From assembly GCF_016591975.1 (NCBI RefSeq), contig NZ_AP024169.1:3139001-3203000 (forward strand): 64,000 nt of DNA, read 5' to 3'. Shown in pieces: positions 38,394 through 46,686 of this stretch (the stretch's first letter is position 1; each line of letters begins with the position of its first letter). Under the pieces are notes generated by a model. It saw nothing but the letters and a program-made list of their open reading frames with translations, made no database searches and was not told the origin of the DNA. The DNA comes from Anaeromicropila herbilytica (lineage in GTDB: Bacteria; Bacillota; Clostridia; Lachnospirales; Lachnospiraceae). The position numbers and the translations under genes were made by a program.

Positions 38394-38909
38394 CTAAAGC
38401 ATAGAATCCTCAGAAGATTCTTCTTGTAACTTCTCTTCTTCTGTTTCTACATCATTTTTGAATTCAAAATCATTTACATCATTCTCATTTTCTGGTTCAC
38501 CACACGCAGAGCAATCTGTATCTTCTACAACACCTTCAAAACTCTCAACTTCTACTTTTTCTACTTTTACTCCACAACTGCTACAGAAGGATGCATCTAC
38601 TGGAATCTCAGCACCACATACTGTGCAATTTATAATTCCTTTTAGTTGATGTATTTGCTCTTGTAATGCTTTAATCTTTTCATTTGCATTCTTTATTGCT
38701 TCAACCTCTATTGCATATTCATCTTCTGGATGTTCCTTACACACCTCATAGTACATCTTACCAATAGCTATATAAGCATTTTTGATTACATCCTCTTCTG
38801 TGCTTACTTGACCATTTAGCTTACTTATTTCAGCTAAATCTTTCGCTTTTTGAGCTACTTGTTTGCTTTTGCTTGATATTGTATCTCCTAATTTTTCAAA
38901 AAAATCCAT
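38394..38909 (-). CDS. Zinc-ribbon protein with helical N-terminus
   Basis: The 171-residue protein starts with an amphipathic and coiled-coil region (about 1-90; MDFFEKLGDTISSKSKQ), then a zinc ribbon CTVCG ... CSSCG (95-114), a single extra CSACG and a very acidic tail. Family members with an N-terminal SKSKQ-type helix and a zinc ribbon are common in clostridia and are uncharacterised. It starts 12 bases after a small membrane protein gene, so the two probably act together. Strong ribosome site GGAGAGG. Confidence 0.75.
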   Translation of the reverse strand: MDFFEKLGDTISSKSKQVAQKAKDLAEISKLNGQVSTEEDVIKNAYIAIGKMYYEVCKEHPEDEYAIEVEAIKNANEKIKALQEQIHQLKGIINCTVCGAEIPVDASFCSSCGVKVEKVEVESFEGVVEDTDCSACGEPENENDVNDFEFKNDVETEEEKLQEESSEDSML

Positions 38910-38921
38910 CTTAACCTCTCC

Positions 38922-39332
38922 TTACATATTCTTATCAATGATATTATCAATTGCTTTCACTTTAAACGAACCTTGCGCCATGGCTTTCAATCCTAATACT
39001 ACTAATAGTAAATTTTCAATGAATCCAGCTGCCTTAATCGCAATATCGTCTATGTATAATGGATAATCTAAAGTAGTATCTATATGTAAAGTATAAAATA
39101 TATCATTAATGATATCAAATATATTATCTCCTAAACCAAATACCACACATATTAAATTATAGATTACAACAATAGTGACTGCTTTAACAGCTGACTTTCG
39201 AAGCCATTCGTTTTCTTCCATAAATAAAATATATACAGCCAATAACATTAATGGAATAAAAGAAATCAATCCCGTAAAATATACTGCTGCACCTACTAAT
39301 CCTACCGTAACACCTAACTTTGACTTTTGCAT
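38922..39332 (-). CDS. Small membrane protein of unknown function
   Basis: The 136-residue protein has about three to four hydrophobic segments (5-33, 46-66, 100-120). The loop after helix 1 (FMEENEWLRKSAVKA) resembles small membrane proteins of the DUF4870/TM2-like kind, but the match is by eye. It is cotranscribed with the zinc-ribbon gene (12-base gap). GGAGGATG precedes the ATG. Confidence 0.6.
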   Translation of the reverse strand: MQKSKLGVTVGLVGAAVYFTGLISFIPLMLLAVYILFMEENEWLRKSAVKAVTIVVIYNLICVVFGLGDNIFDIINDIFYTLHIDTTLDYPLYIDDIAIKAAGFIENLLLVVLGLKAMAQGSFKVKAIDNIIDKNM

Positions 39333-39690
39333 TTTCTACATCCTCCATTTTTCATAGTACTCCATAAAATACCAACATTATGTTCATACAAAACATATAC
39401 ATTGAAAATACGAGAACATAAATTAAGCCACAGTCTGTCTTGTATTGAACAGAATTAATACATATCTTAAGTATAAACATACACTTTTTGGTTGTCAATA
39501 AATGGTTTGCTTATTTAACAAAAACTTTAACCATTATTATCATACCATCACATAACCCACTTGACTTTTACCTATATTTCAATTAGATTTATCCTATTAA
39601 TAGATATTATCCTTTTACTCAAAGTATACTATATTTTAAACTTTTTATTCTTAATCTATTAAATTTCACTAATTTAAGGAGGCGATTATT
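39333..39690. other. Divergent promoter region
   Basis: It serves the minus-strand membrane/zinc-ribbon pair and the plus-strand MBL gene. Apart from the predicted plus-strand promoter at 39561-39589 I see no clear structure. Confidence 0.4.
39561..39589 (+). promoter_or_regulatory. Predicted promoter of the MBL-fold gene
   Basis: TTGACT (39561-39566) and TAGATT (39584-39589) are 17 bases apart. The start codon lies about 100 bases downstream. Confidence 0.5.
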
Positions 39691-40452
39691 ATGACTACAA
39701 AGAAAGAAAATATAAAAGTCTGGTATCTCAATCATAGTGGATTTGCTGTACAAACAGCTTCTCACTTTTTAATTTTTGATTATTATCCAGAAAAAGGAGA
39801 GCCTTTTTGGGGAAAATTCGATAATGGATTAATTAATCCAATCGAATTAAAAGATCAAAGAGTCATTGTTTTTTCGTCTCATGCTCATTTTGATCATTAT
39901 AATGAAAAAATCTTTGAACTAAGAGATACTGTTACTGATCTTCATTATGTACTTTCTGATGATATTAAGAAGTTGAAAGAACATGATAAAGGTGATATTC
40001 TACCAGTTCATTTCTGGAAAGAATATGATTATCAAGATATGCATATCAAAACATTGCATTCTACTGATGTAGGAGTTGCTTATTTCATTACTGTAGATGG
40101 CACAACTATATATTATGCAGGTGATCTTAATTGGTGGCTATGGAAAGGTGATGATGAACACAGTATAAAGACTATGGGTGGTGAATATCGACACGAGATT
40201 GATTCCCTTAAGAACGAAAAGATTGATATAGCTTTCATACCTGCAGATCCAAGACTTGAAGAAAATTATATTCTAGGAATTGATTATTTTCTTCGAACGG
40301 TAGACACCAAAGTATTATTTCCTATGCACTTTTGGGGTAGATACAAAATCTTTGATTGGATTCAAAATGATCGTTTAACGATTCAATACCAGGATAAAAT
40401 CAAAGAAATAACACATCGTGGTCAATTATTTGAACTTGAAATAACTAAATAG
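39691..40452 (+). CDS. MBL-fold metallohydrolase
   Basis: The 253-residue cytoplasmic protein has the metallo-beta-lactamase metal site HAHFDH (64-69), a later Asp in YYAGDLNWW and a C-terminal FPMHFWGRY. This pattern places it in the large UlaG/COG2220-like part of the superfamily, whose members act on varied substrates. AAGGAGG precedes the ATG. It is a single gene with its own terminator. The substrate is unknown. Confidence 0.82.
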   Translation: MTTKKENIKVWYLNHSGFAVQTASHFLIFDYYPEKGEPFWGKFDNGLINPIELKDQRVIVFSSHAHFDHYNEKIFELRDTVTDLHYVLSDDIKKLKEHDKGDILPVHFWKEYDYQDMHIKTLHSTDVGVAYFITVDGTTIYYAGDLNWWLWKGDDEHSIKTMGGEYRHEIDSLKNEKIDIAFIPADPRLEENYILGIDYFLRTVDTKVLFPMHFWGRYKIFDWIQNDRLTIQYQDKIKEITHRGQLFELEITK

Positions 40453-40461
40453 AATTATTCA

Positions 40462-40520
40462 TAATAAGAGCATCATACGTCCTATTCGAACAAATTGAAA
40501 AGGACATATGACGCTCTTAT
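40462..40520. terminator. Bidirectional terminator between the MBL and TraX genes
   Basis: ATAAGAGC(A)TCATACGTCCT and AGGACATATGACGCTCTTAT form a stem of about 19 bp with one or two mismatches between convergent genes. Confidence 0.8.
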
Positions 40521-40521
40521 A

Positions 40522-41256
40522 TTATTGTAAAACGTTATGTAATATATAATAAAGTATCAGTAAATGTGCAGGATAAAAGATATAAAAAAAGTATTTTAAA
40601 CTAACACCTTTTTTACCATTATAAAGACTCAATGGTATCAAGGCAAAAACTGCATATATTTCAGTATATCCGATCAAAACCATCGCAAAAGTTACTAGGG
40701 ACGCTCCAATCTTTACAAATTTACCGCGGAATAAATAAAACAAGATAATCAATATTACTCCGCCAGCTGCATAATCTGTTTTTAATATATAAGCTAATAA
40801 AACTGAAAATACTGCACACAGTACTGCCATTTGTTCGTTATCTTTAAAATGTTCGATTAACATTAAAGCTATGAATCCGATAACTAAGGTAAAGAAAACA
40901 TTCTGACTATAAATATCAAAAATTCTGCCTGAAAAAGCTAGATCAAAAGGCACTTCTGAAATAATGGCAAATAAAGCTAATCTTAGACAATATTTTTTTC
41001 TACTACGTGTATGAACAAATCCCTCTACAAGTAAGAAACAAAATATAGGGAATGCAATTCTTCCGATCACACGCATTAATGCATATACCCAATCCGCATA
41101 GATACCTGCTGGATATAATACAGCTGCAGTATGATCTACTACCATTGTTAGAATTGCTATAATTTTTAATGTTCCTCCACTAATTCCCCTTTTATCTTCC
41201 GTACTCCCATTAGAATGGCTTGATTGAATAATGGAATCTCCCAATACATTTGTCAT
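40522..41256 (-). CDS. TraX family membrane protein
   Basis: The 244-residue protein has about seven hydrophobic segments and starts its membrane part with TLKIIAILTMVVDHTAAVLYP, typical of the TraX family. E. coli F-plasmid TraX acetylates pilin; chromosomal clostridial homologues are unexplained, and there is no conjugation gene nearby. RIAFPIFCFLLVEGF is also conserved in the family. GGAGG precedes the ATG. Confidence 0.85.
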   Translation of the reverse strand: MTNVLGDSIIQSSHSNGSTEDKRGISGGTLKIIAILTMVVDHTAAVLYPAGIYADWVYALMRVIGRIAFPIFCFLLVEGFVHTRSRKKYCLRLALFAIISEVPFDLAFSGRIFDIYSQNVFFTLVIGFIALMLIEHFKDNEQMAVLCAVFSVLLAYILKTDYAAGGVILIILFYLFRGKFVKIGASLVTFAMVLIGYTEIYAVFALIPLSLYNGKKGVSLKYFFYIFYPAHLLILYYILHNVLQ

Positions 41257-41415
41257 ATAGTTCCTCCAATAAATTATTTTATTAAAATATAACTTCTATT
41301 TTATAGATGAAACAGACTTTTGTAAACATAATTTGGAATTCTTAAGCTTTTGTAAGTAATTCTTAAACATTCTTATATCTATATATATGCATTCTGTTAC
41401 ATATCTTTTAATATA

Positions 41416-41476
41416 AAATAGAGCGTTGCAACGAATAGTTTCTAATAAATAATATTCATTGCAACACTCCTATTTT
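41416..41476 (-). terminator. Terminator after the aconitase-family gene
   Basis: AAATAGAGCGTTGCAACGAATA and TATTCATTGCAACACTCCTATTTT form a long stem with few mismatches and a loop of about 15 bases. Confidence 0.8.
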
Positions 41477-41535
41477 TATATAATCTTTTATTTAAATATT
41501 TATTCAGTTTATTTTAAGCATATTACATTAATTAA

Positions 41536-43827
41536 TTATTTTGCATCTCTATAGTAATTGATTAAGCATCCACTTACAATGATATCTCGTTCATCGTCTG
41601 TAAGTTCACCTAGTCTTAATGTGAATTCTTTTAATTCCTCTGATACGACATAAGCAGTTATATTATCTTGCTTTGTTTCTATCGCTTTTTTAATCTCTGG
41701 TATATAGATAAAATCTCCATTCTTAAATGGTAATTCGCCTTCAAATAAGAATGGTAGCATACCCCAGTTAATTAAATTAGAACGATAACGCTTTGTAGCA
41801 TATTCTTTTGCGATATTCGCCATTCCACCAAGAACTTTTTGACAACTTGCAGCTTGTTCTCTCGCAGATCCATCCCCAGGTTTTACTGCATAGATTAAAC
41901 TTCCAATCTCTGTTTCTTTAGGATCCACTTTAAACTTATGATTAATCTTATTGAACACTTCTTCAATTTCATCATTTGCTTTAAAAATGTCTTCGCCAGC
42001 TGTCCTAGCCTTTTCTGCCTTTTGTATTTCTTTAGCTCTTCCAACGTATGCTGGATCCTTACGAGATAGTGTGAATTCTGCTAATCCTAAAGGATTGGAA
42101 CGGTAAGATGAAGTTTCTCCTGATGGTATTAATTCATCTGTAGTAGTAACAGGATCATGTATTTCAGAAACAATCTTTAATACCATATTGTCTGTTAGTT
42201 TAGACATTGCTGGCCAATCAACAATACCTGGACCGAATTTAATATCAACGTTTGGATCAGCTTTACCAACACCATCATAAACACGATTATCATAAATGGT
42301 ACTGTCAAAGAAATATTTAGGTTTTGTATAATTCACATCAATATCAGTTGCTGCGGTTAAGTATCCCTTATTTGCTGCAGTCGCTGCAATAGAACGAGCA
42401 TCCATTAAAGCAACCGAAGCTACTTGACCACTCGTTGTCTTAGAACCTTCACGGTTAGGGAAGTTTCTAGTGGTATGCCTAATACTTAATCCGTTATTAG
42501 CAGGTACATCTCCAGCACCAAAACATGGTCCGCAGAATGCAGTACGGATTGTTGCACCAGTTGACATTAATTTAGCGATATTACCATTCTTCACTAATTC
42601 TAGGAAAACAGGTTGACTCGCTGGGTAAACACTTAGAGAGAATTCATCAGAACCAATAAATTTACCATCTAGGATGTCCGCTGCATCACATATATTCTCA
42701 TATCCACCACCAGCACAACCAGCAATAACTCCTTGCTCTACGTATAGTCTACCATTACGTACTTTGTCTTTAAGTGAATACTTAATGTTACTATTATCAA
42801 GACTGATTAAAGCCTTTTTCTCAACTTCATCTAAGATATCATAAAGATTATTATTTAAGTCTTCTATTGTATATACATTACTTGGATGGAAAGGCATAGC
42901 AATCATTGGCTTTATCTTAGATAGATCAACATATACCATACCATCATAATAAGCAACTTCTTTTGGTGCTAATTCTTTGTAATCACCTACTCTATTATGA
43001 ATCTCATAGAACTCTTTTACTTTCTCATCTGTCACCCAGATAGAAGATAAACAAGTCGTTTCTGTCGTCATTACATCAATTCCAATACGATAATCCACAC
43101 TTAGATTCTTAACGCCATCACCTACGAATTCCATTACTTTGTTATTAACATATCCATTCGCAAATACCGCACCAATAATTGCTAACGCAACATCTTGAGG
43201 TCCCACTCCTTTTTGAAGTTCTCCAGTTAAGTAAACACCAACAACGCCTGGCATATTAATATCATATGTTTTCGATAATAATTGCTTAACTAATTCTGGA
43301 CCACCCTCTCCCATAGCCATTGTTCCAAGTGCACCATATCTTGTATGGCTATCAGAACCAAGAAGCATCTTACCTCCACCAGCAAGCATTTCTCTTGCGA
43401 ACTGATGAATAACAGCTTGATGAGGTGGTACATAGATACCGCCGTATTTTTTAGCACAAGATAAACCAAATACATGATCGTCTTCATTAATGGTTCCACC
43501 TACAGCACATAAGCTGTTATGACAATTAGTTAATACATATGGAACTGGAAACTTTTCAAGACCCGAAGCTCTTGCTGTTTGAATAATTCCAACAAAAGTA
43601 ATGTCATGAGAAGTTAATTTATCGAATTTTATTTTTAACTTGCTCATATTATCTGATGTATTATGAGCTTCAAGAATTTCATATGCAATTGTATTTTTCG
43701 CTGCTTGTTCTTTTGATACTACCAGATCACCAAGTATATTCTTAAGAACAGCTTCGGTTGATTCATTTTCTTCTATTATCTCAGTGCCACTAATAAGATA
43801 AGCACCTTTTTCATATAACTTTATCAT
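41536..43827 (-). CDS. Aconitase-family hydratase
   Basis: The 763-residue protein belongs to the aconitase superfamily, with the [4Fe-4S] ligands in FCGPCFGAGD and an upstream Cys (VIAGCAGGGYENIC), plus LLGSDSHTRYGALGTM. It has a C-terminal swivel domain. Length and features such as IRHTTRNFPNREGS resemble the YbhJ-like hydratases rather than classic AcnA (about 890 residues). It may act as aconitase or on another hydroxy acid. It is a single gene with a good promoter and terminator. Confidence 0.82.
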   Translation of the reverse strand: MIKLYEKGAYLISGTEIIEENESTEAVLKNILGDLVVSKEQAAKNTIAYEILEAHNTSDNMSKLKIKFDKLTSHDITFVGIIQTARASGLEKFPVPYVLTNCHNSLCAVGGTINEDDHVFGLSCAKKYGGIYVPPHQAVIHQFAREMLAGGGKMLLGSDSHTRYGALGTMAMGEGGPELVKQLLSKTYDINMPGVVGVYLTGELQKGVGPQDVALAIIGAVFANGYVNNKVMEFVGDGVKNLSVDYRIGIDVMTTETTCLSSIWVTDEKVKEFYEIHNRVGDYKELAPKEVAYYDGMVYVDLSKIKPMIAMPFHPSNVYTIEDLNNNLYDILDEVEKKALISLDNSNIKYSLKDKVRNGRLYVEQGVIAGCAGGGYENICDAADILDGKFIGSDEFSLSVYPASQPVFLELVKNGNIAKLMSTGATIRTAFCGPCFGAGDVPANNGLSIRHTTRNFPNREGSKTTSGQVASVALMDARSIAATAANKGYLTAATDIDVNYTKPKYFFDSTIYDNRVYDGVGKADPNVDIKFGPGIVDWPAMSKLTDNMVLKIVSEIHDPVTTTDELIPSGETSSYRSNPLGLAEFTLSRKDPAYVGRAKEIQKAEKARTAGEDIFKANDEIEEVFNKINHKFKVDPKETEIGSLIYAVKPGDGSAREQAASCQKVLGGMANIAKEYATKRYRSNLINWGMLPFLFEGELPFKNGDFIYIPEIKKAIETKQDNITAYVVSEELKEFTLRLGELTDDERDIIVSGCLINYYRDAK

Positions 43828-43876
43828 AAAAACATCCTCCTAATGTAAAATTATTAAAATGCATCTTTAGTTTATA

Positions 43877-43905
43877 ATTATACTGTTTTATTATTTAGAT
43901 TGCAA
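43877..43905 (-). promoter_or_regulatory. Promoter of the aconitase-family gene
   Basis: On the minus strand TTGCAA (43900-43905) and a perfect TATAAT (43877-43882) are 17 bases apart, about 50 bases before the start codon. Confidence 0.7.
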
Positions 43906-44186
43906 TTGAAATTTGCTTTTTTACAGTAAATTGTTAACTTGTTAAATTTTTATATTAAATGAAATGACAATAACTTTTTAGTATTTTACTAAATTTCTAA
44001 TACTAAGTAAATGGTATTTTATGAGTCTAAAAATAATTATTCAATTTTTTCAGGAAACCTACTTAATGCTTGTTAACTTAAATTATAGCAATATAGATAA
44101 ATAAATTCTAAATTAATATTTTGACAAATGTATAATTTTTAATACTAATACCAATAATTGATAATGTCTTTCTTCTAACATAGAGA

Positions 44187-44241
44187 AATCGCTAATATAA
44201 ATATTTACATCTATATAGCAAAGTTATTTATATTAGCGATT
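44187..44241 (-). terminator. Terminator after the radical-SAM/DUF4130 pair
   Basis: AATCGCTAATATAAATA and TATTTATATTAGCGATT form a perfect 17-bp stem with a 21-base loop. Confidence 0.75.
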
Positions 44242-44262
44242 ATATCTCTTTTTATTCTTTTC

Positions 44263-45033
44263 TTAAATCTTGTCTTTCATCTCCGTCATATTACTCCAGA
44301 ATCTCTTTGGCAGATTATTCATCTGTAATTTTAGATTTACTCGTTCTTTAATACATATACTTTCGAAGAAACTATTCCAAAGTTGTTGAAATTCTTTCTC
44401 GTTATCTGATACCCTTTCAATCCTTTCTGAATCAATTTCTTCACCTGATACTAAAACTGGGACTGTTTCCTTCTTATATACAATGGCCAACTTACGATTC
44501 TCATCATAGATCATCCAATTCTCTAATGGCATTCGTATATGAAAATGGGCAGAGAGGATTGTAATGATATTATTCTTTGGATTAATCTTAGCAAATAAGA
44601 CTCCGTTATCGAGTTCAACAAAGCGAATAAAACCTAATAGGTGATGCGCCTCATTATTTGCCTTTCTGCTGTATTCAAATACTTTAAAAACAGATTCATT
44701 GCTAAGACAATCCAATACCTTATTTCCCTTCTTTAGTGAAAAACCTAAGATCAATACACGATATATAGCATCTGCCTTATCCTCTCCACAAGAAAGTGCT
44801 GCTTTGGTTAATTCTTGATAAACCTCATTTCCAAGTCTATCATTAATCGTTTTTGCTACTTTTAATGCTTTATCGGTGTCAGTAACAACTGCAATATATT
44901 CATGAAATAATTCATACGTGTTTTCTTGCTGTAACTCAATACGCACATTTGCATGCCCCTTTTTACTGGCCCAAGCATCATAAATAGCGGTAAATATTCC
45001 ATCAATACTATCCTCGCATAAATAAATTGTCAT
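44263..45033 (-). CDS. DUF4130 / TIGR03915-type DNA repair-associated protein
   Basis: The protein of about 256 residues begins MTIYLCEDSIDGIFTAIYDAW, the typical start of the family that is always linked to a partner radical-SAM protein and, in proteobacteria, to a uracil-DNA-glycosylase-like domain. The C-terminus has the RFWSNMTEM pattern. It overlaps the radical-SAM gene by 26 bases; an upstream in-frame ATG at 45087 is less likely than the ATG at 45033, which has GGAGG eight bases upstream. Family role is predicted DNA modification or repair; the biochemistry is unknown. Confidence 0.8.
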   Translation of the reverse strand: MTIYLCEDSIDGIFTAIYDAWASKKGHANVRIELQQENTYELFHEYIAVVTDTDKALKVAKTINDRLGNEVYQELTKAALSCGEDKADAIYRVLILGFSLKKGNKVLDCLSNESVFKVFEYSRKANNEAHHLLGFIRFVELDNGVLFAKINPKNNIITILSAHFHIRMPLENWMIYDENRKLAIVYKKETVPVLVSGEEIDSERIERVSDNEKEFQQLWNSFFESICIKERVNLKLQMNNLPKRFWSNMTEMKDKI

Positions 45034-46330
45034 ATTGCTGGCCTCCCCAGTCTTCAAATAAATTAAGCTGTTTATAATTGATTCCATTCTCCAAAATTGG
45101 CACTTTTTCTTCTACATGTAATAAATTTCTAAAAATATAATCTTCTTCTATCTTCGTAGGATACATCATTCTCCCATTACACGTAATAAAATATAGCGCT
45201 CTCTTTAGGACTACACCAATCTTTTTTAAATCACTAAATTCAAGCGATGCCATTCTCCTAGCTTGAACGATACGCATCGCTGATTTAGTTCCAATCCCAG
45301 GAATTCTTAATAAGGTATGATAATCTGCCTTATTAATCTCAATCGGAAATAATTCAAGATGTCTAAGCGCCCAATCACACTTTGGATCTAATAAAGTATT
45401 AAAATTAGGCCTTTCTTCTGATAAAAGTTCATCCGACTTAAAACCATAGAAACGTAACAGCCAATCAGCTTGATATAATCGATGTTCCCTTAATAACGGT
45501 GGACCACTTTGTAGGGCGGGAAGATTCGAATCTTGATTAACATTAACAAATGCTGAGTAGAATACTCGCTTCAGATCAAAACCTTGATATAATGATTCTG
45601 CAACTTTCACGATCTGGTAATCGTTCTCATTCGTTGCACCAATGATCATCTGCGTACTCTGCCCAGCAGGAACATACTTTGGCGCATGTCGGAAGATTGC
45701 AACCTCATTTTTATTCGTAGTAATTGTAGATTGAATCTGTCTCATCGGTTTTAATATCGTTTTGCGTGTCTTATGAGGTGCTAGTTTCTTTAACCCCTCT
45801 GCAGTAGGAAGCTCTAAGTTTATGCTCATTCGATCCACTAGGTATCCAGTCTTATCGATTAAACCTTGGTCTGCTCCTGGTATTGCTTTGACATGAATAT
45901 ACCCCTGAAAATGATGTTCCTCCCTTAACTTCTTAACTGTCTGATAGATTAATTCCATCGTATAATTAGGACTTACGAGAATTCCTGAACTTAAGAATAA
46001 TCCCTCTATATAGTTACGCTTATAGAATCCCATAGTCAAATCACACACTTCATCAGGAGTAAAGGACGCACGCCTTACATCATTACTTTTTCTATTCAGA
46101 CAGTATTGACAATCAAAAACACACTCATTAGTAAATAGTATCTTAAGCAATGAGATACACCTTCCATCCGCTGAAAAAGCATGACATATTCCAGGCGCAA
46201 TACAACTTCCTAGGCCTTTCCCATCATTATTACGATCAACTCCACTTGATGTACAAGCAACATCATACTTAGCTGCATCTGATAATATCTCTAATTTTTC
46301 TTGAACTGGAATATTCATCTGAATGTTCAT
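45008..46330 (-). CDS. Radical-SAM protein of the predicted DNA modification/repair family (TIGR03916-type)
   Basis: The 440-residue protein has the radical-SAM cluster C70-x3-C74-x2-C77 (CVFDCQYC), additional N-terminal cysteines (CTSSG, CIAPGIC), and a C-terminal helix-hairpin-helix DNA-binding motif (LLRIPGIGTKSAMRI, near 343). This combination is characteristic of the putative DNA modification/repair radical-SAM family paired with DUF4130. A near-consensus LexA box overlaps its promoter, so it is probably induced by DNA damage. The substrate is unknown. Confidence 0.88.
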   Translation of the reverse strand: MNIQMNIPVQEKLEILSDAAKYDVACTSSGVDRNNDGKGLGSCIAPGICHAFSADGRCISLLKILFTNECVFDCQYCLNRKSNDVRRASFTPDEVCDLTMGFYKRNYIEGLFLSSGILVSPNYTMELIYQTVKKLREEHHFQGYIHVKAIPGADQGLIDKTGYLVDRMSINLELPTAEGLKKLAPHKTRKTILKPMRQIQSTITTNKNEVAIFRHAPKYVPAGQSTQMIIGATNENDYQIVKVAESLYQGFDLKRVFYSAFVNVNQDSNLPALQSGPPLLREHRLYQADWLLRFYGFKSDELLSEERPNFNTLLDPKCDWALRHLELFPIEINKADYHTLLRIPGIGTKSAMRIVQARRMASLEFSDLKKIGVVLKRALYFITCNGRMMYPTKIEEDYIFRNLLHVEEKVPILENGINYKQLNLFEDWGGQQYDNLFMRG

Positions 46331-46472
46331 TGCACTACCCTTCCTTACCTGATTATTGCATTAACAAATAATTCTCTATTGCCTGTAACACATTTATATA
46401 TATCAATAATAATCCCAACTTCTCACCTTAGTAAGTTGACAACTAACGTTAATTATTTTTATTCCTACTTTT

Positions 46473-46501
46473 ATTATATCAAACATATTATAATAATGCA
46501 A
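46473..46501 (-). promoter_or_regulatory. Promoter of the radical-SAM/DUF4130 operon
   Basis: On the minus strand TTGCAT (46496-46501) is followed after 17 bases by a perfect TATAAT (46473-46478). The leader is about 140 bases. Confidence 0.7.
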
Positions 46502-46512
46502 ACATATGTTCT
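46499..46512. promoter_or_regulatory. LexA (SOS) box of the radical-SAM/DUF4130 operon
   Basis: On the minus strand AGAACATATGTTTG matches the Gram-positive consensus CGAACRNRYGTTYC at every core position, differing only at the two outer bases. It overlaps the -35 element, where a repressor would block RNA polymerase. Confidence 0.75.
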
Positions 46513-46614
46513 CTTTACTTCAAAATATATTTAACATTTGCTAGTAATATTTTTAGACAAACTGCAGCAGTAAATGATGCTATTTAGACGTTTTCAAAAA
46601 ATATAGATTCAAGC

Positions 46615-46643
46615 TTGTATTCGAGAAAGCTTTATGTTAGAAT
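46615..46643 (+). promoter_or_regulatory. Predicted pyrB promoter
   Basis: TTGTAT (46615-46620) and TAGAAT (46638-46643) are 17 bases apart, about 43 bases ahead of the ATG. Confidence 0.55.
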
Positions 46644-46686
46644 ATTCAGTTGAATAAAAAGATAAAATATACTTTTGGAGGTGTAC

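Larger units (their letters stand above)
43828..44262. other. Intergenic region upstream of the aconitase-family gene
   Basis: It holds the aconitase-family promoter (43877-43905) and the terminator of the DUF4130 gene (44187-44241). A plus-strand TTGACA near 44122 with a weak -10 faces the same hairpin, but no gene follows. Confidence 0.5.
46331..46686. other. Divergent promoter region between the radical-SAM operon and pyrB
   Basis: It contains the minus-strand radical-SAM promoter with LexA box (46473-46512) and the plus-strand pyrB promoter (46615-46643). I see no pyrimidine attenuator: the pyrB leader is short. Confidence 0.55.

Noticed and set aside
44122..44187. Plus-strand TTGACA with a weak -10 facing a hairpin, a possible small RNA
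   Set aside because: The -10 is poor and the hairpin is fully explained as the terminator of the minus-strand DUF4130 gene.
46331..46686. PyrR-type attenuator ahead of pyrB
   Set aside because: The leader from the predicted promoter is only about 40 bases with no antiterminator fold.
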